Origin: Archilochus colubris
Taxonomy: Eukaryota; Chordata; Aves; Apodiformes; Trochilidae
Direction of reading: 5' to 3'
Assembly (NCBI GenBank): GCA_023079485.1
Contig: CM041084.1
Coordinates: 8,368,609 to 8,432,608 of the forward strand
DNA: 64,000 nucleotides
The notes below the pieces were generated by a model. It did not search any database, was not told where the DNA came from, and saw only the letters and a list, made by a program, of their open reading frames with translations. Position numbers and translations under genes: made by a program. Of this stretch, positions 24,391 through 34,513 are shown piece by piece (position 1 is the first letter of the stretch; the number at the start of each line of letters is the position of its first letter).

Positions 24391-25839
24391 AATAATTGCT
24401 GAGTGGACTGTGTAAGCCCAAGCATCAGCCAGTCACCTTTTCCAGTAAGGAAACTCCTTCAAAGTTTTGGCAGGCACCTACTATGGGGTCAGACAATCTT
24501 TTCCCCAGAAAACAGCAGCCACATACGGTGGTGCCACATGCAATATTGCAGCATTTCATTGGCAATGTCCTTTAAAAAATTCACTTGGGTTAGATGGTCC
24601 ATTCAGATGCAGATAGCAATAGTAATAAAAGTAGGAGCTGTAGAGTCAGTCCTCACAGACTGGCCTTTTCCAGCAGAACCCTTTTACCTGCAGCCACTGT
24701 TTTTTCTTCGGTTCTTTCGCAAAGACTAAAGGCATTTTCTCTCATTATTTTCTCATATTATACAAAGTATTCTAACAGCTGAGGGAAGCTGAGTACCATG
24801 TTAACAATACATAATTTAGTAAATATGTGTTCATATTGATACTGAAAGAAAACCTGAGATTGCACCACCATACGGTATGTTTTTATTATCCTGTAAGTAC
24901 AGTCTCAAATATAATAGAATTTATTCATAGCATATTTACTCCACTGAAGTGAGCATAAATATGTAAATTCTAAGGCTTAGGCTGGGAATTGGCTACTGCT
25001 GCTTTCAAGTCATGCAGCACCCTGCACTCTAAATGCAGGCTGACAGCAGAAATGGCAGAACTGTACTTCCAAGGAAAGCTTTACAGAAGGATCAAGCTTG
25101 CATATCATTACCTTACCTCTGACTTCTAATACAGAATGACAGTGGACACACAGTTGTAGTTTTCACACTACTTTAATGGAACAGCTACACAGAGAGAGAC
25201 CAAACATTGCTGGATGGGGCAGCCCCACTGGAGTGTGAATTGAAGAAAAATCCCTTTTTAAAAGATAATGTTCAGATATATGAAGCAAACTAATTTTGTG
25301 TTGAAATGCATGTAAGTGGAGAAAGTTTATTTTGTTTCCATGTTGCCAGGGCAAGAGAGGCCAGGAGAGTGTCTGATAGCTGCACTCAGATAAAATCCTT
25401 TTCTGTGTGAAATAAGCATAAACTCTGTGGTGGGAAAGTTATTCTGCTGAAGCCAGTGGATAAAGCTCTGTTGGCTTCTCTGGAGTATGAGCCATCAGAG
25501 ACCTGTTTCAAAGGCTTGCAGGCATGAGAGGCTATACCAAGGTGAAGGAACTCTATATGGGGTATATTAAGGTGAGGGATCGTGCTTATAGCTTTCTCTG
25601 AGGCACAAGGCTCAATCAGTGTTCAGAGTTGTAAATAAATAAATAAAAAGAATGCAGAAAAATTGCTCACAAGGCAATTACTGGAGGGTAGCTGGAGCAA
25701 GAGAGAATAATACTGGCTTTGCAGCTGGGACTTCAGGTCTAAGCAAATAGCTGAGTAATTGTCCTTAGCTGTGTACACATTTTAATTCACACCCTTCCAC
25801 TTACTTACTGCTTCCGTGCCAGATACATTTTAAAAAAGT

Positions 25840-26190
25840 GAATCAATTGCCCATAAGAGGTGTCAGATTGTCAACAATGGAAATGAAATCCCCTGGTTAC
25901 TGAACAATCAGGCTCGGAGCAGTGCTCCAAACTTCTGCTCACCACCAAGGCAATTTGCCTCCCGTGTAACCTGGAGGGTATCTCTTTTTATAATTGCTGC
26001 TCTGTCCTGGCTTGAATCGCTCCAAGCGCTTCTAATACAATCTGATCCCTTCAGACCCTGCTTTACTGCCCCTGTTCAAGCATGAAGAATTGAAGCTGGA
26101 ACAGGTGCAGAGCAGGATGATTAATACAAGCTGGGGAACAGGCAGTCTTTCACAAGCAGAGCTGCCAACGCTATCAATTTATGTGGTAGA
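25840..26190. promoter_or_regulatory. Candidate conserved non-coding element
   Basis: A repeat-free 350-bp block dense in homeodomain/SOX-type cores: AACAATGG (25873-25880), TTTATAATTG, GATTAATAC, ATCAATTTATG and a T-box-like AGGTGTCA at 25858-25865. There are no long open frames. Function is inferred from motif density and the developmental-gene neighbourhood only. Confidence 0.3.
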
Positions 26191-27630
26191 CAACTGCTTT
26201 GGGCAGTAACCTACTGGATTTCCAGTATTTGGCAGCTTAGGTTCTTGGATGCCTGGAAATTCAGGAGAATTTCACAGAGCCCACACAAAGCAACTTGAGG
26301 TAGAGCAAACAGTGACTCTGATACATCCCTGGGCCCTGAAGTGATAGAGTCAGTTTGTGGTTGTCACTTCTGGACCTGTGAGGTCAGATTGCTCCAAGGG
26401 AGCTCAGTTTACAGTAAGGGATGGCTGCTGTCTTGGCTTACTTGGGCATGGGAAGGGAAAAGGCTGGCAAGGAAGAAATGCCACTTATGCTAAAAAGATA
26501 AGGTCAGCACATGAGAACAAGCAAGTATGGACTGGTCAGGGTTAACAGTCCCACTGTAAACTGGAAGATTTCAGGTAACTTAGCATAAGGATGTTGCACA
26601 ACAGCCTTCCTCTAGGGCAGCAGACTAGCTACTTCTAAAAAGAGCTTAAACCATTATGAAAGGATTCTATTAAAAAGTGTCTGTAACATTAGGGATTACA
26701 TCTGCTAAATCCAAAGATCCTAGACTGTTTTCAACCACACAGTAGCCCTTATGTAGCTTTCTCACAAAAACCATATGATTGTCTCTCTTTTCTCTGGAAT
26801 TTCCTCTGTGTTCTCCATTGAGCATAAACAGCAGTAGCATTTTGTGTTTTCCAGTGTACTCATCCTATTTTAAGTGCCAGCTCTTTGTATTAGCCTTCAT
26901 TTGTTTCTGCTTTCTGCTTATATTCCTTTGCATTACACAGGTAAAGTCCTAGAGATTTCAGCATCATTTAGCTAAGCTGACAACACAATCATTAAAATAA
27001 TTGTTTTGAAATTATCTGTATCCCTTAATTTTCTCCTCTTGAGTAATCCAATTTTTTTCTGAACTCTACAGCATAACCATCATTGTAAACCTCTGAAATT
27101 GGCAAGGAAAGAATCTCTTCTATGGCCATGGCATCATGGAGTCACTGGAAAATCTGCAGATCACAGGCTGAATTTCCACTTGAGCTGTGAGCTGGTGCAT
27201 TGTGAATAAAACAATACAAATCCTATTAATTTCACCCAGTGAAGGCCACTGGCAACATTCTTCCCTGTTACAACCTCCCTTATAGAAGTCCATCTGAATC
27301 TTTAATACTAAGCCATGAAGAAAAGACAACAACCTAGAACTTACAAAATAAGGTCTTTTCAATTAACGATTTAAAAACAGAGGAAAGCACCTTATGTACC
27401 TTTTCCTTATCTTTCAGATAAAGACCTCTTGGATAAGCTTGGTAAATCCTTATCTGCTAGATAAAGGACCACTATGATGGGCCTTATCGCTTAATTAAAT
27501 CCTAGTACTATGTACAATGCAGTCAATAATTTGTTATACAAGATAGCACTTCAGACTGTGGCTGCATTGGATAATGCATCTCTATTGGTTCCTGTACCAC
27601 AGCATGCTGTAATGGGTCATGTTCCATCAC

Positions 27631-27696
27631 CTGCAAGGAACTCATTACAGAAAAGATGCCCAGCTTAATGTGGATGGGCTGTGATAAATAAATCTG
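27631..27696 (-). CDS. Possible short 5' exon of the minus-strand candidate
   Basis: 66 nt, acceptor tcatctatttgccccag|CAGATT, donor TTGCAG|gtgatg, phase 0 to 0, reading QIYLSQPIHIKLGIFSVMSS. It is compatible with the 20.6 kb block. Short exons of this kind arise by chance, so this is tentative. Confidence 0.25.
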
Positions 27697-30255
27697 CTGG
27701 GGCAAATAGATGAATTAGGGTCCCGCATGAAACTGGTTTGATATTTAGGGCCCAGTTCTGTCAGACTTCCTTGTAAGGAAATTAGATGAATGCAAAGGAT
27801 TTATGGATTTTAGCACAAATAAAATATTGATGCTGTTGACCACTGTAGGGGAAAAGTACTATAACCAAAGGTAATGTTAGGAGGTGGTGTATAACCTAGG
27901 GAACAAACACAGCTACAGAAAAAAATCCATGTGACATGGTCTATATCCTGACCATCCTTTTGCTCATTAAAGTTCATGTCACTCAGCACATTTACATCCA
28001 CACTTACCAGGGCTGAAAAAGAAACTGGTCAATAATACCTATAGCAACTGCCACCAGATGTCATACTGGAAAGATCTTCCTGAATTCTAAACCCAGTCCA
28101 AATAATTCTCTTTTCAACATAGACAAAAGAAGTCTAATAACTGCAAGGCTTTATTTCACTAATTGGCTTATTAGTAATGTGCTAGAGTGACTTGTTTCTG
28201 ACTTCGTTTGGCAACAGCATTTTTGCACATATGAATAATCCATAAAAATAGGTGCATTACATCTCTGAGTTTCTGAAAGACTCATTTGTAGCCTAAACCC
28301 ATTTCCCATGTGGCCCAGCAAAGATAGAAATGGCCTGATCCTGCAACAGGTACTGAAGCTCTACAAACCAGGAGTCCTTTCCTGATAAATGTGGAAAATT
28401 TTAGACTTGAGATCTGCTATTGACTCTCGTGTGGCTCAGCACTACCAAATTTATTTATTTTCCTTGATTTATTTTCCTTGACTTTTAGCAAGACAGGTCT
28501 CTCACAGCTAAGAGCCACCATTCAGCCCAGTAACTAAACACAGGAGGGTTAAACAACAAGCTTAGATTAGGCATCTAACTTTTAGCCAACCAGAGCTAGA
28601 GAACATTGATTATTCCCTTAGAAAGCACCCTCTTGGAGTGACTTAGTACACAGGTGTAGCAGTGCTATGACACAAATGTCTGATCATGAAGGGTGAGGCA
28701 CCAAAATTCTTGGATGCTCAATAGGAGAAGAGATCCAGATGCAGACTTGTTCATACTGAAGATGGGGATTGCTTTGGAGTCTGTTATCTCTGCTTGTGAG
28801 ATATGCTTGGCACCATATCAAGCCAATGATATGGCCAGAACTACGCTGCCAATGTTATGCAGAGACAACCCTTGGCCACTGGGAGTAACCATAAAATAAC
28901 TCTAGATTATGCCAAACAAAATCATCCCTGTTAGGGCTGTGCTGTAAACCCACATCTCCACACATTTATAGAGTTTGTTACAATTATGTTCATGCTTTCA
29001 CAAAACTTAAGGCACAAAAATTGCCTCCAGGAACCACTGGTATAGAGGCCAGGCTAAATAAGCTCTAAGTTGCTAGAGCTGAGTGCAAGAGTTCTTGGAT
29101 TTCACAGCTGGGTACTTCTAGCAAATTGTATTCCTTTCTGTGCGTAGTCCCAAAGGATTTGCCCATAAATGCATAGACCTAGTACTTCCATGCCTGGCAA
29201 ACTCTTCCTGTATCCTTGCCAAGTTTTAAAGGGCAAGGAATCCACAGCTGATAACTTATGCCAGGAACCTACAATGATCCAAATTCACCCCTTGTGTAAT
29301 TCTGGTATAGCTATAAGAATTCCAGGGGAGAAGTTGTTGGCTTAGAAAAGTAAATTTTCACTGACATTTGAGAAATACACAGTATCAATTAAAGCAGAGC
29401 TAATTATTGCTACTATTATTTGCATTGCAGTAGTTCCCAAAGGCTTTTAACAGGATTATAGCCTTCTGTAAAAGGAGTTCTTAGGAATGTAAGCTCTGAT
29501 CTGGAAGTTTGTGTATGATGGTTGACATTTGGTACCTCTACACAATGTCTCCACATTCAGTGGGGTTCCAAAGAGCACGGGGCTCTGCTCACAGGTGTAA
29601 ACCATGAGAATCTGGGCCACAGAAGCTAGCTGTGATGCTCTGTGCTTTACCTAAAGCTGTCACATGTCTTTCTGCCCTTTACAGAGTGGAAAGGGACAGC
29701 CTGGCCTGTGTACAGAGAAAGCAAGGCCTTCCCAAAACTCAATCCTTGGGCAAGGACAATGATGCCATATATTGGCTCCTTGTCAAGAAACTCTGGAAAA
29801 CATTCCTAACCTTTACTAATTTAGGTATGCTTACCATGGGATATCATTCACTAAGAATAGGGCATCCTAGACACTTTCCACTTTATTCTAAATAATTCCT
29901 GAAAGGAAGGACTGCCTTTCATTTGCCAGCTTCACCCTGATTCTCCTGCTGTCTTGACATTAGTTGGGCTTCCTGGTGAAACAAAGCAAAGTTTAGTCAT
30001 TAGGACTTCCAGCATCCAAACTGAAAAAAACCCAACCCAAATACAATGCTATAGTATCATACAATGGTTTGAGTTGAGTTGACTTGGATTCCTCTGGCGT
30101 TTGTTGATTTCTTTTCTCTAGCTACCAAAAATACATTGCTAACACTGGGCCCCAGGTTTGTGCATGCTGATCTCAGTTCAACACTCAAAGCTACAGCTCA
30201 AACCTCCTTGCAGCCATTTGGAGCTGGCACTAGTTTATACATTTTACACTATACT

Positions 30256-30285
30256 TCAACTATATATATTTATATATATGTATGT
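30256..30285. repeat. AT-rich dinucleotide stretch
   Basis: Imperfect (TA)n, tatatatatttatatatatg. A similar (TA)n/(CA)n patch lies at 45519-45556 in RBM33 intron 2. Confidence 0.8.
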
Positions 30286-33200
30286 TCTGTTGAGATTTTA
30301 ATCTCTGGTGATTGACCAGCTTTCTAGGGACTCCACATGTGACACATTAATAACACACTTGACAGACACATTGCTTGTTTGCACCATTTCTCAGCACACA
30401 AACTCTGCTATTTTCCACTTCAGCAGCTGTTTCAGGGGTCCTTAGGTCACATTGCTCTGAAGAAATTACAACTGAAATAAGATGAACCAAGTAGCTTGCA
30501 GACAAGGCAGATAAGCTGCAACAAGTTGATAAACAAGTAACAAGAATGGGGAAGGAAACAGGAATAAAAAATACAGTGATAAAAAAATCTGAAACATGCG
30601 GACGTTGTCTGCAGCTCTGAAACTATGGTTAGTCCAGAGGCTGTAACACACTTAATGTTTCTGTTCAAAGTTTATCACACCAGTGTTTTTTGCATATTTT
30701 AGTTGTTTTAATCCTCATACTGTTTTCTTTCTGTAAGTAAGGCAATTTTTAGTTTTAAAAGTTTTTCTCATCTCCTACTCTGTTGTTGCCCTTCTGGGGA
30801 ATATGCTCAAAGAGAAAGCATCTTTCACTTGTGTAGCAGGTGAAAACCATCTTTTAAGAGGCACTGCTGCCTCTTCAGATTGCTGACATTGTCAATATGT
30901 TTCAGATCAGGCCCAGTGGCACCCACAAGAGAGTCAATTTGGTTCCATATCCCTCATTTGTACACCTTAAATCCAGAATTTCCTGTCAGGTGTGACAGAA
31001 CATTTGCTGCATCACAGGATGTTGCTAAAATAACCCAAAACCCATTTAATGTCTAGTTTGGAGGAACAGGCTTAACTTCAAGTGGCAGACAGTGCCTCAG
31101 AGTTAGCTGTCACCTTGAGAGGTTCATCACAGAAGGTCATGAGCCCACGACTGGGCCACCCATCCATGCTACAAAAAATCAGTCTGATTTTGCCAGATTA
31201 AGTGAGACTAAAATGAAAGCTCCTGAAGGAGTAATTGTGATTAAAATAATACAGAAACACTGTTCTTTCTGACTGGTGATTTTATTTCAGTGTGCATAAA
31301 AGAAAAATAAATTAAAACCCACCACAAACAGATCAGATTTAAAATTAATGTGTAATAAGTATTTTAGAAAGAAAAATAGAAAATTCAAAGCTATTATAAA
31401 TAGAACTGATAGTAACTATTGCAATGGAAACAGATTAATGTGGAGAAGTTAGGACACAATAATTTTTACTTTTCTTTTGTTAACTTGAAACTTTTTGGTA
31501 AGTTTAGCATCATTCTCCCCGTCTTAGGGAAATCTGAGGCAGCAGACGCAAGACATTCTGCCCCAGTAATGCAACAAGCAAGAACAGAACCAGGATTATG
31601 GCTTCTTGAGTTGTGGCTCAGTTATTAACCTAATCTCCTTAAAAGACAATCTGTTGCATCCCCAACTTCAGCTGGATTTGCTTTGGAAGACACACAGGCC
31701 AGTACATAACTTATGTTCTGGCCAGAACTCCCAGAAGTATTTAAATAAATTGATGAAGACTGCATCATATGAAGTTATTCTAATTCATGGATTCCAGAAG
31801 CAGCAAGTATGTTAACCCCACACATTTGCATTTTATAGCACAGACTGAGGAAAAGATGGAGTGCTTTATACAGGATCCAGAGGAATTATAGTTCCCAGAA
31901 TCTCAAAGCTCACGGAAGTCCTGAGTGAAGGCAACTGGTGTCACCACACTCCTACCTGGCATTGTAGTTTAGGTTCCACTCCTGCTGAAGTTCAGACACC
32001 TGGGAATGGCCACGTTTTTGGTACTGGAGCTGTGCAAAATGGCAGAAGGGTCTGCATGCTATTGGAGTAACAGTGAACTATCCTGTTATTCCTTTTTAAT
32101 ATTGGTGTCTTAAGCCAATGGTAACTTGATTTTTGTTTTGACTGTGAGTCACAAAAATCAAATAAGTCATTAAAATGGACAGAAATATAAAGCATAAGTA
32201 TCTATAAAATACATTCTCCTACATACTTGAATGCCACAAAGATGCTCATTGTGACTGTTGCTGATGTTTAAAACTTCCTTTCCCAAACTCAAACAGAAGA
32301 GATACAGAGGATGACGTCAAGAGAGCTGTGAGTTGCAACAGGCTGCTGCTGACACTGCCTGAGTCTTATCCCTCACACCCTTCCCCTTCATCCAGCTTGT
32401 AAAGGCTCCAGAAAACTCCCTCCCTTGCCAGGGAACCTTTTTGTGTTGCAAACCAGCTATCCAAAAGAAAGACTGAGGAGTGATGGCTGGAATCCTGGTC
32501 CCGCTGAAATCACCAGGTTTTACTTTTACCACTGACAGTAGTAGTGTTCAGATTTCACTGTCTCCATCTCAAGCTGTTAGAGCTGGACTGACAGACATTA
32601 AATTAGCAGAAATCATTGCTTGTTGATTGTCTCTTTCCTAAATTAAAGTCAGAATCTTGCTGTGAGTTTGTAGAAAAATGTAAAGAATAAATCTCTAGCT
32701 GTACAGTTGTGAAGAAAACCTAAAAAATGAGACCAAATGCTATGCAGAAACAAGTCTGTGGGGAGCCCAGAATAAAGTGACATGAGAACTTCCCTATTCT
32801 CATAGCAAGGGTTTAATCAGATAATGCTGATAATTTAAATACTAGCATTGTTAATTATTTCCATGAGGACTTGTCCACCTGGGAAAGTTTTGCCATTTAC
32901 TTGAACTAGTCTAGTTACAGCAGGCTCCATTAAACTGTTTAGATCAGATCTGGCTTCTTCACAAGCAGTGTAACCTGGAAGTTTGTTTTATAGCAAAGCA
33001 GTTTCATATTTTTATTTTTAACCCGCTCTGTGCGAAGTGGCACAACTCCTGATTCCCCTTCCAACAGAAAAACTAGGAAAAGGTGGGAAAGAAACTCAAA
33101 AGGAAAACTCCTTTTGGTGAATTACATCTCCTGTGGAATCAGTGATCCAAACTGCTGTATCCAGCCAGGAGAGAAGCACCTACAGAAGGGCCCAGCAGAT

Positions 33201-33600
33201 AAAAGATTTATCAGCTTGAGGCCAAACTGGATTTATCATGTAATGACACCAAGGCTGTAAAATAGGTACCAAAGTGAGGCTTGTCGGAGAAGCAAGAACT
33301 ACATGGCCTGACCTGTTTTAGTTTAGTATGCTAACTTTAACTCAACTGTATGTTCAAGCCTTAAAAGACAGAAAATTGTGATCTTCTATCCACTCAAGAC
33401 AGCCCAAATTGTCCTTTCCATGTTATATTTCAAACCCATTAGCTCATAGTTGGTTTTTTTCACAATAGTCAGGTGAACTTGAGGGTTCAAGACAGACCAG
33501 GCAAACCCACAACCTACTGAAACCTCACGAAACATCATGAGCTGGGCATTTCAGAGCTGAACCAGCCTCACACTTTAACAAGAGACACAGGCTCAGAGGA

Positions 33601-33646
33601 TCATTTTAGAAAAGTCCTTTAAGATCATTGGGTCCAACCATTAATT
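33601..33646 (-). mobile_element. Short CR1 tail fragment upstream of RBM33 CpG island
   Basis: The plus-strand segment aagtcctttaagatcattgg followed by gtccaacc resembles the last 50 bp of a CR1 in minus orientation. It abuts an A-rich tract (33645-33690). Confidence 0.6.
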
Positions 33647-34093
33647 AAAAAAAAAAAAAAAAGACTTAAATAATAATAATAAAAAAAGGCACTCCACTAT
33701 TCGGAACCGCTGTTAATGCCAATAAACTTCGACATCTGAAAACCCTCATCAGAGAGACCTGGAAAGCGATGCCTCCTCCTCCCCGCATTCCTCCTTCCCA
33801 CTCTTTGTCCCGCTCAGGTAAAGGCACCGAAGCCTCCCTGATGGGGAAGGGGGGGGGATGCTGCTCCCCTGTAACGGGGACGTCAGGCCCAGGCACCACG
33901 GACTTCCCGACGGGGCAGGGTGCGGAGCCGCTCGGTCCCGCTCCACAGCCCTTTCCCGGAGCCGCCCGGCTTCCCACGGACTCAAATCCCGAGGAAAAGC
34001 TGCGCATCCCAACTCAGCCCCCGCCGCCATCCCCTCCCTCCCCTCAGGCCCACCGGGGGACCCCGCGCGCGCACCTCCCCACCCCGCCTCCCG

Positions 34094-34103
34094 GCGCACG
34101 CGC
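34094..34103. promoter_or_regulatory. Second NRF1-like motif
   Basis: GCGCACGCGC, one base from the NRF1 consensus, 60 bp upstream of the perfect site. Paired NRF1 sites are common in housekeeping promoters. Confidence 0.45.
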
Positions 34104-34153
34104 GCGCAGCTCTCCCCGCCCCGCCCGGGCCTTGCTACCGGAGGGAGCCCTCG

Positions 34154-34163
34154 GCGCATGCGC
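34154..34163. promoter_or_regulatory. NRF1 motif
   Basis: A perfect palindromic GCGCATGCGC, the NRF1 consensus, about 330 bp upstream of the RBM33 start codon and inside the CpG island. Binding is inferred from the motif only. Confidence 0.65.
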
Positions 34164-34316
34164 GGGTGGTGCTGACGCAGCCGCCGTGCGGAGCTCCCGG
34201 GCTCCCGGTGTCCAACCAGGGGCGGCCACGGCCCGCCCGCCCCGCGAGGGAGGGACCGGTCCGCCGCCATCCCGTGATGCAGCGCGGGGGCGACGGCGAC
34301 GGCGGTTGCGGCGGCG

Positions 34317-34328
34317 GCCGCCATGTTG
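34317..34328 (+). promoter_or_regulatory. YY1-type site just 5' of, or in, the RBM33 leader
   Basis: GCCGCCATGTTG matches the extended YY1 motif in the orientation that usually lies just downstream of a transcription start. If so, transcription would begin shortly upstream, at about 34.25-34.31 kb, giving a leader of roughly 180-240 nt before the ATG at 34486. Confidence 0.6.
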
Positions 34329-34334
34329 TGGTAG
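34323..34334 (+). other. Minimal upstream ORF (Met-Leu-Trp-stop) in RBM33 leader
   Basis: The ATG inside the YY1 motif opens a three-residue reading frame ending in TAG at 34332-34334, about 150 nt before the RBM33 start codon. The context gccgccATGt has a purine at -3. A second upstream ATG at 34277 opens a 27-residue frame ending at 34360 if the transcript starts further upstream. Their use depends on the true transcription start. Confidence 0.45.
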
Positions 34335-34485
34335 TTTTGTTGTTCTCCTGCGGTGGGTGAGCGCGGAGGGGCGATCCGCGGCGACGCTGAATCCGAGCCC
34401 TTCTCCGGCCCCCCGCTCCCCGCCGCTCCTGGGGGCGGCGCGGGGGTGGCTGTCGGGTGCCGCCGCCTGGGCGAGGCGAAGAGCC

Positions 34486-34513
34486 ATGGCTGCCGCCCTG
34501 GGAGGAGGCGCAG
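34486..34513 (+). CDS. RBM33: RBM33 coding exon 1
   Basis: The start ATG at 34486 sits in gagccATGG, a good Kozak context (purine at -3, G at +4). The exon codes for nine residues, MAAALGGGA, plus the first base of codon 10, then gives a donor G|gtgggt. The Ala/Gly start matches the known N terminus of the family but has a shorter glycine run than I recall for the mammalian protein. It lies inside the CpG island. Confidence 0.93.

Larger units (their letters stand above)
21491..33600. other. Region between CR1 at 21 kb and the RBM33 promoter
   Basis: AT-rich and gene-poor. Apart from the CR1 at 24.2 kb and the tentative exon at 27.6 kb, I see no coding signal. The stretch 25840-26190 reads like conserved regulatory DNA, and 31881-31970 has two facing ZNF143-like motifs. 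No CNPY1 or EN2 exon was recognised, although these genes flank RBM33 in other vertebrates. Confidence 0.5.

Noticed and set aside
1..33600. Expected CNPY1 or EN2 exons
   Set aside because: Looked for the CNPY saposin-like cysteine pattern and the engrailed homeodomain on both strands; neither was seen, so they presumably lie further left.
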